The position numbers were made by a program, and so were the translations under genes. Shown in pieces: positions 9,358 to 17,350 of a stretch of 64,000 bases of DNA (the stretch's first letter is position 1; the number at the start of each line of letters is the position of its first letter). A model generated the notes under the pieces. That model was not told where the DNA came from, did no database searches, and saw only the letters and a list, made by a program, of their open reading frames with translations. Source of the stretch: Microbacterium lacus (GTDB lineage Bacteria; Actinomycetota; Actinomycetes; Actinomycetales; Microbacteriaceae); NCBI RefSeq assembly GCF_039531105.1, contig NZ_BAAAPK010000001.1, forward strand, positions 2,852,001 through 2,916,000, in the 5' to 3' direction.

Positions 9358-9873
9358 TCAGGCCGCGGACTCCTGCTTCTCACGCAGCGCGTCGACCGTG
9401 CGAACGGCCTTCGACGGCAGCGCGTTGAAGACGTAGGCCGCCTTGGTCAGCGAGGCCTTCATCGCACCGGCGAGCTTCGCCAGCAGGACTTCACGGCTCT
9501 CGAGATCGGCGAGCTTGTTGACCTCTTCCGCGGTGAGGGGGTTGCCATCGAAATAGCCGCCCTTGATCACCAGAAGAGGGTGTGCCTTGGCGAAGGCGCG
9601 CAGACCCTTCGCGACGGAGACCGGGTCTCCGTGCACGAACGCGATGGCCGAGGGACCCTTGAGGTCCTCGTCCAGCGACGAGATCCCCGCCTTGTTGGCG
9701 GCGATCTTGGTGAGCGTGTTCTTCACCACGGCGTATTCCGCATCCTGACGAATGCTGTTGCGCAGCTCCTTGAGCTGGGCAACCGTCAGACCGCGGTACT
9801 CGGTCAGCAGAACGGCGGTCGAGTCCTCGAAATGCTTCGTGAGCTCGGCGACCGATGCATCCTTCTGCGCCAT
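9358..9873 (-). CDS. rplJ: 50S ribosomal protein L10
   Basis: 171 residues from the ATG at 9873 ([20 protein letters not shown]), which has AAGGAG a few bases upstream; a longer reading frame exists but runs through the structured leader. It anchors L7/L12 dimers on 23S rRNA at the stalk base. Conserved segments: [17 protein letters not shown] and [12 protein letters not shown]. The long leader upstream is the expected site of autogenous control by L10-L12. Confidence 0.98.
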   Translation of the reverse strand: MAQKDASVAELTKHFEDSTAVLLTEYRGLTVAQLKELRNSIRQDAEYAVVKNTLTKIAANKAGISSLDEDLKGPSAIAFVHGDPVSVAKGLRAFAKAHPLLVIKGGYFDGNPLTAEEVNKLADLESREVLLAKLAGAMKASLTKAAYVFNALPSKAVRTVDALREKQESAA

Positions 9874-9908
9874 GGCCACTCCTTGTGTGTACGAGACGCT
9901 CCGGGGTG

Positions 9909-9987
9909 CCGGGGCGTCGGCCGACGGCATCCGCTCATCGGATCTCGCCCCGGAATGACAAAAGCTCCGGCGCAAGCGCACGGAGCT
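9909..9987 (-). promoter_or_regulatory. Candidate L10 leader RNA (autogenous control of rplJL)
   Basis: On the minus strand the untranslated leader of rplJ contains a hairpin AGCTCCG/CGGAGCT (bases 9963-9969 and 9981-9987) followed by an outer stem CCGGGGCG/CGCCCCGG (9909-9916 and 9946-9953) enclosing further short helices, ending before the Shine-Dalgarno. Bacterial rplJ messages usually carry such an L10-binding leader. The assignment rests on position and stems only, with boundaries approximate. Confidence 0.55.
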
Positions 9988-10101
9988 GGATTCTCAGAAC
10001 GAGATTCGTGTCGTACACCTGCGCGGGCCCCTGCACTGCAGAGCTTCGATCGTCATGCGCTTGCGCGCACGTCGATGACCAGCGGTCTTCGGCTGTATCC
10101 C

Positions 10102-10130
10102 AGTGTACGCACCCCCGGTGTTCGCTCCAA
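10102..10130 (-). promoter_or_regulatory. Probable sigma-70-type promoter of rplJL
   Basis: On the minus strand TTGGAG (10125-10130) and TACACT (10102-10107) are separated by exactly 17 bases, a good actinobacterial housekeeping promoter. Transcription from here would give a leader of about 220 bases before rplJ. The repeat array at 10148-10227 begins just upstream. Confidence 0.55.
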
Positions 10131-10147
10131 ATCCGCGCCGCCTGGCG

Positions 10148-10227
10148 CCGAGTGCACGACGTGTCACCGAGCGCACGGCTCGGCCGCGGCGCGAGGCCGT
10201 GCGGTCGGTGCAAAGTCGTGCACTCGG
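10148..10227. repeat. 80-bp inverted word array, downstream side of the AbiEi-like gene
   Basis: Four copies of a 13-bp word, two in each orientation: CCGAGTGCACGAC (10148), CCGAGCGCACGGC (10167), then inverted copies at 10196-10208 and 10215-10227. Word, six-base gap, word, 16-base centre, word, six-base gap, word make exactly 80 bp. The array at 11332-11411 has the same geometry. It lies between the gene's stop codon and the rplJ promoter. Confidence 0.9.
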
Positions 10228-10246
10228 CCGCGGGACTGCTCGCAGG

Positions 10247-11230
10247 TCACGAAGGCGGCCGGATGCCGAAGGACGCGAGCCTCCGGCCGAGCGCGGCCGC
10301 GCTCACGATGTGCTCGTCCTCCCAGCGTACGAATCTCCACTGGGTCGTGCCTCTGATCCAGTCCTCCCGTCGCTTCTCTTCCAGCAGCACCTGCTGCAGC
10401 GGGATGCCGCGGCGCATCGCCTCGTCCGTGTACTTGCCCTGGCCGTCGAACTCCCCGAACGCGCGCACGTCATCGAGGCCGAAGTCGACGAAGTACCGGC
10501 GTCCGCGCGGAGCGGGCACCGGCACCTGCAGGCGGGGGCGCGCGAATCCCAATCGGACCAGTCGCAGGCGACTCACGCTCTCGCCCGGGAGCTGCGCTCT
10601 GCCGTCGGAGAAGTCCGCGACCCACCGCGCCTGCCGAATCCCCCGTGCGCCGTCGGCATCGATGAGCCGCCGCTGCAGACCTTCCCGCCACGCCAGCACG
10701 GCATCCTGATCCCACTCCCTCCCGCGCAGTGCCATCTGACGCTCGGCCGCATCGGCGCAAGCCAGCGCGGTCTCGAGCGGAAGTGTCCGGATGACGTCGA
10801 AGACCGTGCGCGCGAGTGACGTGCACCGGATGCCCCACCGCACGACGATGTCGTCCGCGCGCAACGGCGCGACGTGTCTGCGGACATCCGGACCGCTCGA
10901 GATCCGCACCGGGGCGGGCGTGGTCACGTGCACGCGATCGGGTCGGTGACGGTACAGAGGGAGGCCCCACAGCACGGCGGCGGATTCGTGGGAGGCCACC
11001 GCACCGCCGCGCGAGTCCCTCGCCACCGCGATCACGTGCGCGAGATGTCGACCCTCCGGCCACATCCGCGCGGCATCCGCCGCCTCGAGGAAGGATCCGC
11101 GACGCAGCACGAGCAGCTCACCGCGATCGACCGCACCGGCGATCGCGCGGTCGGTCCACCCGTCCTCGCGCAGACCGGATCTCGATCGAACGAGGGGGGA
11201 CAGTTCCGCTACGGAGAAGGCACGTCGCAT
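10247..11230 (-). CDS. AbiEi-like / DUF559-type protein with nuclease-like C-terminus
   Basis: 327 residues from ATG 11230. The N-terminal part resembles AbiEi-type antitoxin proteins: winged helix, then ASHESAAVLWGLPLY near residue 90 and TSLARTVFDVIRTLPLE near 145. The C-terminal part (about 245-320) has a PD-(D/E)XK/Vsr-like pattern: YFVDFGLDDVRAFGEFDGQG followed by K, then EKRREDWIRG and a final strand WRFVRWEDEHI. Such proteins are frequent in Microbacteriaceae; function is not established. No AbiEii-like toxin partner is adjacent. The gene sits between two identical-geometry repeat arrays and splits the ribosomal-protein neighbourhood. The reading frame stays open upstream, so the start is uncertain. 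Confidence 0.8.
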   Translation of the reverse strand: MRRAFSVAELSPLVRSRSGLREDGWTDRAIAGAVDRGELLVLRRGSFLEAADAARMWPEGRHLAHVIAVARDSRGGAVASHESAAVLWGLPLYRHRPDRVHVTTPAPVRISSGPDVRRHVAPLRADDIVVRWGIRCTSLARTVFDVIRTLPLETALACADAAERQMALRGREWDQDAVLAWREGLQRRLIDADGARGIRQARWVADFSDGRAQLPGESVSRLRLVRLGFARPRLQVPVPAPRGRRYFVDFGLDDVRAFGEFDGQGKYTDEAMRRGIPLQQVLLEEKRREDWIRGTTQWRFVRWEDEHIVSAAALGRRLASFGIRPPS

Positions 11231-11331
11231 CGGTTCAGAGTCAGGCCCCGCAGCGACCCGCAGTCTCAGATCTCGGCATCTGTGGACACCGGGAGCGCGC
11301 GCCCTCCGTGTGGAGGAGGAGATCGCACCCG

Positions 11332-11411
11332 CCGAGCGCACGGGTACGCGCCGAGCGCACGACTTTTCGACGTGCGCATGCCGTGCACTCGGCAGGAACT
11401 CGTGCACTCGG
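11332..11411. repeat. 80-bp inverted word array, upstream side of the AbiEi-like gene
   Basis: Four 13-bp words: CCGAGCGCACGGG (11332), CCGAGCGCACGAC (11351), and inverted copies at 11380-11392 (GCCGTGCACTCGG) and 11399-11411 (CTCGTGCACTCGG). Spacing 13-6-13-16-13-6-13 equals that of the array on the other side of the gene. It also lies 68 bp before the YqaJ-type gene. Confidence 0.9.
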
Positions 11412-11479
11412 CGCAGCAGGGGCCGCGGACGCGGGTGTCGCGCCACCGCGTGAGGGCGAGCGGGGTTAGCCTCGAAGGC

Positions 11480-12166
11480 GTGTCACCCGAACTCGCCGCC
11501 CTGCACCCCGGGCTCGCCGCCCGGGTGGTGGCGGACTCGCGCGATCGCGTGGCCTGGATCCGCGCTCGCTCGCGGGGCATCACCGCGACGGACGTCGCCA
11601 CGCTGACCTCGCCGAACGCGATCGCGAAGGCCGCGGATGCGAAGCTCATGGGCTCGGGGTTCTCGGGCAACGCCTACACCGCGCACGGCCGGGTCCGCGA
11701 ACCCGAGATCGCACGCTGGGTGGCGGCCACCCACGGCATCCTGCCCTCCAGCGCGCTCTTCCACGCCGAAGTGGAGAAGCGCCACCTCGCGACCCCGGAC
11801 GGCGTCACGGTCGACGGCGACGGTCGGGTGATCCTCTGCGAGATCAAGACGACCAACAAGTCGTGGCGCAGCATCCCGCGCACGTATCTGCGGCAGATCT
11901 GGTGGCAGCAGCACGTCCTCGGCGCCGAGCGCACGCTCGTCGCGTGGGAGGAGCACGACGGCTTCGTCCCGGTCGGCGACGAACCGAAGTGCGCGTGGGT
12001 CGATCGCGACGAGGTCGAGATCGGCCGCCTCGTGCACCTGGCGACGACCCTCATCGACGAACTCCACCGCCGGACGATGCTCGCTCGTTCGCAGCCCGTC
12101 GCCGAGCGGATGCCGGCCCCTCGGCCGCCGCGCGAGCCCTTCCGCGCCCTCGCTCTCGCTGACTGA
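11480..12166 (+). CDS. YqaJ-type (lambda exonuclease-like) nuclease
   Basis: 228 residues from GTG 11480. The order of motifs fits the YqaJ/lambda-exonuclease branch of PD-(D/E)XK nucleases: RSRGITATDVATL (substrate-end Thr/Asp), GRVREPEIARWVAATHGI with the conserved Glu, LATPDGVTVDGDG with the metal-binding Asp, and the EIKTTNKSW strand providing Glu-x-Lys. These enzymes degrade double-stranded DNA 5' to 3', usually with a phage RecT-type annealing partner. No such partner or phage gene is present, so it is a stand-alone chromosomal copy of unknown role. It is divergent from the AbiEi-like gene. Confidence 0.85.
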   Translation: MSPELAALHPGLAARVVADSRDRVAWIRARSRGITATDVATLTSPNAIAKAADAKLMGSGFSGNAYTAHGRVREPEIARWVAATHGILPSSALFHAEVEKRHLATPDGVTVDGDGRVILCEIKTTNKSWRSIPRTYLRQIWWQQHVLGAERTLVAWEEHDGFVPVGDEPKCAWVDRDEVEIGRLVHLATTLIDELHRRTMLARSQPVAERMPAPRPPREPFRALALAD

Positions 12167-12208
12167 CCCCGTGCCCGGCGCGCGATCAGCAGCCGCGGAA
12201 CGGGAATA

Positions 12209-12270
12209 GTTGACGCGTCTCAACCATTTACCTTATGGTTGACAAAGATCAACAGTTGACTCAGATCAAC
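12209..12270. promoter_or_regulatory. Three MarR-type operators upstream of the MFS exporter
   Basis: Three 16-bp palindromes GTTGA-N6-TCAAC lie at 12209-12224, 12238-12253 and 12255-12270: GTTGACGCGTCTCAAC, GTTGACAAAGATCAAC and GTTGACTCAGATCAAC. They cover the probable promoter 50-110 bases before the exporter start. The MarR gene immediately downstream of the exporter is the likely ligand-responsive repressor. Palindromes are seen; the binding partner is inferred. Confidence 0.8.
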
Positions 12271-12320
12271 TTGTCGCGCCACCGTCGCCGCGTCCCGCCG
12301 CCTCACGCCGAAAGATCGCC

Positions 12321-14039
12321 ATGTCCGCCACTTCTCTCACGACGTCCGAAACCGCCGAGCTTCCCGACAAGCCCGCCATGACGCACCGCCAAGTGCTCGA
12401 AGCCCTCTCGGGACTCCTCCTCGGCATGTTCGTCTCGATGCTCGCCTCGACCGTCGTCTCGACGTCGCTGCCGGTCATCATCCACGACCTCGACGGCACG
12501 CAGGCGTCCTTCACCTGGGTCGTCACCGCGACGCTGCTGACCACGGCGATCTCGACTCCGATCTGGGGCAAGCTCGCCGACCTGTTCAACCGCAAGCTCC
12601 TGATCCAGATCGCGATCGTGATCTTCGTCCTGGCCACCGCGGCCGCGGGCTTCTCCCAGTCGCCCGAGATGCTCATCGCGTTCCGGGCCGTTCAGGGCAT
12701 CGGCGCCGGCGGTCTCGCGGCACTCAGCCAGGTGCTCATGGCCGACATCATCAGCCCGCGGGAGCGCGGCCGCTACATGGGGCTCTTCGGGGCGGTCATG
12801 GCCGTCGCCACGATCGGCGGCCCGCTGCTCGGCGGCGTGATCACCGACACGCTGGGCTGGCGGTGGAACTTCTACGTCGCCCTCCCCTTCGCCGTGCTCG
12901 CCCTGATCATCCTGCAGCGAACCCTGCACGTGATCCCCCGTGCGCGCCGGAAGGTGTCGATCGACTACGTCGGCATCGTGCTGCTGTCCACCGCGGTCGC
13001 CCTGCTGCTGATCTGGGTGACCCTCGTCGGCGACTCGTTCGAATGGTGGAGCCTGCAGACCGTCCTGATGGTCGGCGGCGCGATCCTCGGCACCGTGCTG
13101 TTCGTGGTCACCGAGCTGCGCGCGAAGGAGCCGCTGATCCCGCTGTCGCTGTTCCGCAACCGCACCTTCACGCTCGCCGTGATCGCGTCGATCGCCACGG
13201 GGATCGCGATGTTCGGCGCGTCGGTCTTCCTCAGCCAGTTCATGCAGCTCGCCCGTGGAGCGACCCCGACCGAGGCCGGTCTCATGACGATCCCGATGAT
13301 CGCGGGGCTGTTGATCGCGTCCGTCGGAGTGGGGGCGCTCATCACCCGCCTCGGGACGTGGAAGCCGTTCCTGATCCTCGGTGCGGTCTTCCTGACGGCC
13401 GGTTCGTTCCTGCTCTCCACGATCCACTACGACACGAACTTCGCCCTGGTCTCTCTCTACATGTTCCTACTCGGCGCGGGTGTCGGCATGACGATGCAGA
13501 ACCTCGTGCTGGTGGTGCAGAACACGTCCGACCCCAACGAGATCGGCGTCGCGAGCTCGGGCGTCACGTTCTTCCGAAGCCTCGGCGGAACGATCGGCGT
13601 CTCCCTCATGGGCGCGGCCCTCGCTTCGCGCGTGAGCGAGCTCGTCACCGCGGGCAAGGACGACATCACCGCGACTGTCATGAGCCTCGGCGCGGACGCG
13701 CAGAAATGGGCGGACACGCTCAGTTCGGGAACCCTCCCGCAGGTCTCGGCGATGCCCGCGGCGCTGCGCGTGATCTTCGAGGACATCTACGCGCAGGGCA
13801 TCTCGCACTCGTTCCTCATCGCGGTGCCGTTCGCCGTGATCAGTCTGATCGCGATCGTGTTCCTGCCCAACACGCCGCTGACCCGAATGACCACGACGGA
13901 GCGCATCCGCGCGAGCGAGGCCGACCTCGCCACGGTGTCGGTCTCCGAGGGAATGGACGCCGTCGCCGCCACCGCTGACGACGCGAAGGCGGATGCGGCT
14001 CCCGCGACCCCGACACGGGCCTCGCGCCGCGCACGGTAA
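12321..14039 (+). CDS. MFS drug exporter, DHA2 family (EmrB/QacA-like, 14 helices)
   Basis: 572 residues with about 14 membrane segments. Motif A-like sequence GKLADLFNRKLLI follows helix 2 and the DHA2 motif C-like region GPLLGGVITDTLGWRWNFYV follows helix 5. This indicates a proton-driven multidrug or toxic-compound exporter of the plasma membrane. An Ala-rich charged tail closes the protein. It forms a two-gene unit with the MarR regulator 11 bases downstream, and three GTTGA-N6-TCAAC palindromes precede it. Substrate unknown. Confidence 0.93.
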   Translation: MSATSLTTSETAELPDKPAMTHRQVLEALSGLLLGMFVSMLASTVVSTSLPVIIHDLDGTQASFTWVVTATLLTTAISTPIWGKLADLFNRKLLIQIAIVIFVLATAAAGFSQSPEMLIAFRAVQGIGAGGLAALSQVLMADIISPRERGRYMGLFGAVMAVATIGGPLLGGVITDTLGWRWNFYVALPFAVLALIILQRTLHVIPRARRKVSIDYVGIVLLSTAVALLLIWVTLVGDSFEWWSLQTVLMVGGAILGTVLFVVTELRAKEPLIPLSLFRNRTFTLAVIASIATGIAMFGASVFLSQFMQLARGATPTEAGLMTIPMIAGLLIASVGVGALITRLGTWKPFLILGAVFLTAGSFLLSTIHYDTNFALVSLYMFLLGAGVGMTMQNLVLVVQNTSDPNEIGVASSGVTFFRSLGGTIGVSLMGAALASRVSELVTAGKDDITATVMSLGADAQKWADTLSSGTLPQVSAMPAALRVIFEDIYAQGISHSFLIAVPFAVISLIAIVFLPNTPLTRMTTTERIRASEADLATVSVSEGMDAVAATADDAKADAAPATPTRASRRAR

Positions 14040-14050
14040 ATTCGACGGTG

Positions 14051-14506
14051 ATGGACGAGACGACGGGCGAGGAGCGCGCCGAGGCGGTGCGCGCCCTCGA
14101 GTCCGAGTTCAGCGAGCTGATCACGCGGGTGCGGAGGGTGATCGCGGAGAACGCGAATCGCGTCAGTCCGGGGATGCTGCCGGGGGCCTACAAGGTCTTC
14201 ACCACGATCGTCCGTCGGGAGAGCGTGACCCTCTCCGCCCTCGCCGACTCGCTGATGGCCGACAAGGGTCAGATCAGCCGCACGGTCCGCGAACTCGAGG
14301 ACCTCGGCCTCGTCTCCCGAACTCCCGACCCGTCGGACGGGCGATCGAGCCTGCTCTCCCCCACGCCGCTCGGACTGGAGCGCCTCGCGCTCGCCCGTGC
14401 GCCGCAGGAGGGCATCCTGATGGAGTCCCTGGAGAGCTGGCCGGTCGAGCAGATCCGCGACCTCACCCGGCTCCTGCACGCGCTGACCTCGGGCGAGATG
14501 CCCTGA
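14051..14506 (+). CDS. MarR-family transcriptional regulator
   Basis: 151 residues from ATG 14051 (a GTG directly before it is also possible). Winged helix centred on TLSALADSLMADKGQISRTV and the wing LVSRTPDPSDGRSSLLSPTP, with helices at both ends for dimerisation. It most likely represses the upstream MFS exporter and itself by binding the triple palindrome, released by an exporter substrate. Gene order exporter then regulator is typical. Confidence 0.93.
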   Translation: MDETTGEERAEAVRALESEFSELITRVRRVIAENANRVSPGMLPGAYKVFTTIVRRESVTLSALADSLMADKGQISRTVRELEDLGLVSRTPDPSDGRSSLLSPTPLGLERLALARAPQEGILMESLESWPVEQIRDLTRLLHALTSGEMP

Positions 14507-14641
14507 GCTGAAGGCGAACTCACCGGCGGGCTTCCCGAGCCGGTAGCACCGGCGTAACACGGCAGAGACATAGTCGCGCTTGACTGTGGGAACAGCAGAA
14601 GAGTGCTGCCGAAGCCGACATGCACCCGGAAGGAGCGACCC

Positions 14642-15670
14642 ATGAGATTCCGGCCGCTGCGACCAGCCCCCGCCGCCGAGACGCCTGCCCCGGTGGCGGA
14701 TCCGCCCGAGACGATGCGCGCGGCGGTGATCGATGAGACCGGCACCCCGGCCGCGCTGCACGAGGCGACCGTGCCGGTTCCCTCCCCTGTGCTGAGCGAA
14801 CTGCTCGTGCGCGTCGTCGCCGCCGGGATCAACCCGATCGACGCCAAGACGCGCAGCGGCAAGGGCGTCGCGGCGGCGATCACCGACTTCCCGAGTGCGC
14901 TCGGCTTCGACTTCAGCGGCATCGTGGTGCGCTCCCCGTACGAGTCGCACCCGCTCGCCCCCGGCACCCCGGTCTTCGGGATGGTGCCCTTCCCGCGCAC
15001 GGGCGGCAGCTACGCGGAGTACGTCGTGGTCCCCTCGCAGTCGGTGGCCCGCAAGCCCTCGGCGCTGTCCCACGTCGAGGCGGCCGGCGTTCCGCTGGCC
15101 GCGCTGACCGCATGGGGGCTGGTCGTGGAGACCGCTCACGCGCACGAGGGTCAGCGGATGCTGATCCACGCCGGCAGCGGCGGTGTCGGCCACTTCGCCG
15201 TGCAGTTCGCCGCGTACTTCGGCGCCCACGTCACGGCCACGGGCTCCGCCCGCAACGCGTCGTGGCTGCGGGAACTCGGCGCCTCGGTGGTCCTGGACCA
15301 CACGACTACCCGGTTCGAAGACGTCGTCGCCGACGTGGACGTGGTGATCGATCTCGTCGGCAATGTGCACGACCGCACGGGCGAGCGCTCCCTCACGGTG
15401 CTGCGCCCGGGCGGCCTGTACGTGCTCGTGCCGACCGGCTCGTGGCCGGGGTATTCCAAGGCCGCGGACGCCGCAGGCGTGCGGGCGACATCCTTCAAGG
15501 TCATCCCCGACGGCGGTGCGCTGGCCACGATCGCGCGGCTGCTGGACTCCGGCGCGATTCAGGTCTACATCGATCGCGTGTTCGAGCTTGCCGACGCGGC
15601 GGCCGCGCACACCGAACTCGAACAGGGGCACACGCGAGGCAAGATCGTCCTGCGCGTCAGCGACGACTGA
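14642..15670 (+). CDS. Zinc-independent MDR family oxidoreductase (quinone reductase-like)
   Basis: 342 residues from ATG 14642, which has AAGGAG seven bases upstream. Medium-chain dehydrogenase/reductase fold: N-terminal GroES-like domain (VRVVAAGINPIDAKTRSGKG) and a Rossmann domain with IHAGSGGVGHFAVQFAAYFG near residue 180. The catalytic-zinc cysteines of alcohol dehydrogenases are missing, which points to an NADPH:quinone/enone reductase type (QOR). An unusual 25-residue Pro/Ala-rich N-terminus precedes the fold. Converges with the LysR gene five bases away. Substrate unknown. Confidence 0.88.
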   Translation: MRFRPLRPAPAAETPAPVADPPETMRAAVIDETGTPAALHEATVPVPSPVLSELLVRVVAAGINPIDAKTRSGKGVAAAITDFPSALGFDFSGIVVRSPYESHPLAPGTPVFGMVPFPRTGGSYAEYVVVPSQSVARKPSALSHVEAAGVPLAALTAWGLVVETAHAHEGQRMLIHAGSGGVGHFAVQFAAYFGAHVTATGSARNASWLRELGASVVLDHTTTRFEDVVADVDVVIDLVGNVHDRTGERSLTVLRPGGLYVLVPTGSWPGYSKAADAAGVRATSFKVIPDGGALATIARLLDSGAIQVYIDRVFELADAAAAHTELEQGHTRGKIVLRVSDD

Positions 15671-15675
15671 TCAGA

Positions 15676-16569
15676 TCAGGCCGCGCTGCGCAGCACGCGC
15701 CGACCCTCGGTCACGATCTCGTCGGCGATCGCGTCGAGCAGCGGGGAGCGCAGGTTCCACTGCTGCCAGTAGAGCGGCACATCCAGCGGCGGCCCGCCGA
15801 GCAGGACCAGCGCGCCGTCGCCGAGCGCCTGCGCGGACTGGAATCGCGGCAGCATCCCCCAGCCGAGTCCCGCCCGCACGGCAGCCGCGAAATCGCTCGA
15901 CGCCGGGACGAAGTTCCGCGGCGGAACAGTCTGGTCGACCCCGTGCGTGCGCAGCCAGCGGGTCTGCAGATCATCACGCCGATCGAAATCCACCAGGGGC
16001 GCGATCGCCAGCGCTGCCGGATCGGCACCGTCCGGCATCCACTCCGCGGCGAACGCGGGGGTCGCGACGGCTTCGTACCTCATGGCGCCGAGCGGACTCA
16101 CGCGACAGCCGGCGACCGGGCGCTCGCGTGAGGTGACCGCGCCCATCACGGTTCCGGACTCCAGCAGGCCGGCGGTGAAGTCCTGGTCGTCGCGGTGGAG
16201 CTCGAAGACGACCGGATGCCGCTCCGCGAGTCGCGCGAGCGGATCGAGGAACCAGGTCGCCAGCGAGTCGGCGTTCACGGCCAGCGGCACGGTCGTCCGT
16301 GCGGCGGCGTCGTCGCCGAGGCCCGCGAGGGCGTCGTGCTCGAGGAGGGCGATCTGGCGGGCCATCCGGACGACGGCGGCTCCGGCATCCGTGAGCCGCG
16401 CAGGTTTCGAACGCACGAGGACCACGCGGCCGAGCTGCTCCTCGAGCGTCTTGATCCGCTGGCTGACGGCGGACGGGGTCACGCGCAGTCGTCGGGCGGC
16501 GGCATCCAGCGTCCCCTCGTCGATCACGGCGGCGAGGGTGAGAGCGAGGTCGGGAGGGATGCGCATCAT
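15676..16569 (-). CDS. LysR-family regulator LysG/ArgP of the lysine/arginine exporter
   Basis: 297 residues. N-terminal LysR winged helix (LDAAARRLRVTPSAVSQRIK, about 20-39) followed by the effector domain. The sequence RLTDAGAAVVRMARQIALLE and the divergent LysE gene identify it as the LysG/ArgP type, which activates the exporter when lysine or arginine accumulates. Two ATGs (16569, 16566) are possible starts. A 13-bp palindrome lies between the two genes. Confidence 0.9.
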   Translation of the reverse strand: MMRIPPDLALTLAAVIDEGTLDAAARRLRVTPSAVSQRIKTLEEQLGRVVLVRSKPARLTDAGAAVVRMARQIALLEHDALAGLGDDAAARTTVPLAVNADSLATWFLDPLARLAERHPVVFELHRDDQDFTAGLLESGTVMGAVTSRERPVAGCRVSPLGAMRYEAVATPAFAAEWMPDGADPAALAIAPLVDFDRRDDLQTRWLRTHGVDQTVPPRNFVPASSDFAAAVRAGLGWGMLPRFQSAQALGDGALVLLGGPPLDVPLYWQQWNLRSPLLDAIADEIVTEGRRVLRSAA

Positions 16570-16587
16570 GAGCGATTCTAATGGTGA

Positions 16588-16600
16588 TGAAGAATCTTCA
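16588..16600. promoter_or_regulatory. Candidate LysG operator in the lysG-lysE intergenic region
   Basis: TGAAGAATCTTCA is a 13-bp palindrome, 38 bases before the exporter start and 19 bases from the regulator start. LysR-type regulators bind such dyads between divergent genes; binding is inferred. Confidence 0.5.
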
Positions 16601-16637
16601 GCTGTACTGCATGCGGCGAAACGCCTAGCGTCGAAGA

Positions 16638-17306
16638 GTGCTCACTCCCCTGCTCGCCGGCGTCGGTCTCGGCTTCTCGCTCATCGTCGCGATCGGCGCC
16701 CAGAACCTGTTCGTGCTGCGGCAGGGGATTCGTCGCGAGCATGTCGTGCTGGTCGCGTCGATCTGCGCGGTCTCCGATGCGGTGCTCATCGCGCTGGGCG
16801 TGTCCGGCGTCGGACTCGTGCTGCAGGCCGTGCCGTGGCTGATCGATGTGGTGCGCTGGGCGGGTGCGCTGTTCCTCATCGGCTACGGCCTGCTGGCGGC
16901 GCGGCGCGCGTGGCGCCCGTCGGGTGAGGCACTCGGGTCCTCAGCGCCGGCGCCCGGCCCGACCGCGGCGACCGCCGGCGGGACCGCGGCGACCGCCGGC
17001 GCGACGGCCGTGGCCACCCGGGCGATTCCCGTCGTCGCGACGTGCCTGGCACTGACGTGGCTGAACCCGCACGTGTACCTGGACACCGTGTTCCTCCTCG
17101 GGACTGTCGCGAACACCCACGGCGACCAGCGGTGGGTGTTCGCCGCCGGCGCCATGGCCGCGAGCGTGATCTGGTTCTTCGCCCTCGCGTTCGGCGCGCG
17201 CTACCTCGGTCGGTGGCTCGGCACGCCGCGCGCCTGGCGCATCCTCGACGCGATCATCGCCGTCGTGATGGTCGCGATCGGCGTCAGCCTCGTCCTGCCC
17301 CACTGA
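16638..17306 (+). CDS. LysE/ArgO family basic amino acid exporter
   Basis: 222 residues from GTG 16638 with about six helices. The N-terminus [20 protein letters not shown] is the LysE/ArgO signature, and [16 protein letters not shown] is the conserved mid-helix motif. It exports excess lysine/arginine. The cytoplasmic loop after helix 3 is replaced by a low-complexity Ala/Thr/Gly/Pro stretch (residues 97-125) encoded by a near-perfect tandem duplication around 16970-17010, longer than in typical LysE. Divergent from its presumed activator. Confidence 0.93.
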   Translation: MLTPLLAGVGLGFSLIVAIGAQNLFVLRQGIRREHVVLVASICAVSDAVLIALGVSGVGLVLQAVPWLIDVVRWAGALFLIGYGLLAARRAWRPSGEALGSSAPAPGPTAATAGGTAATAGATAVATRAIPVVATCLALTWLNPHVYLDTVFLLGTVANTHGDQRWVFAAGAMAASVIWFFALAFGARYLGRWLGTPRAWRILDAIIAVVMVAIGVSLVLPH

Positions 17307-17350
17307 TGCCGCGGTACCCGATCCCGCGGCGACCACGGCACGATGGAGGC

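Noticed and set aside
10148..10227. Array as a simple terminator of the AbiEi-like gene
   Set aside because: It may also terminate, but the same 80-bp layout lies upstream of the gene at 11332-11411, where a terminator is not needed, so termination alone does not explain it.
10874..11479. N-terminal extension of the YqaJ-type protein by about 200 codons
   Set aside because: It would be antisense to the AbiEi-like gene and read through its repeat array; the nuclease family starts near the GTG at 11480.
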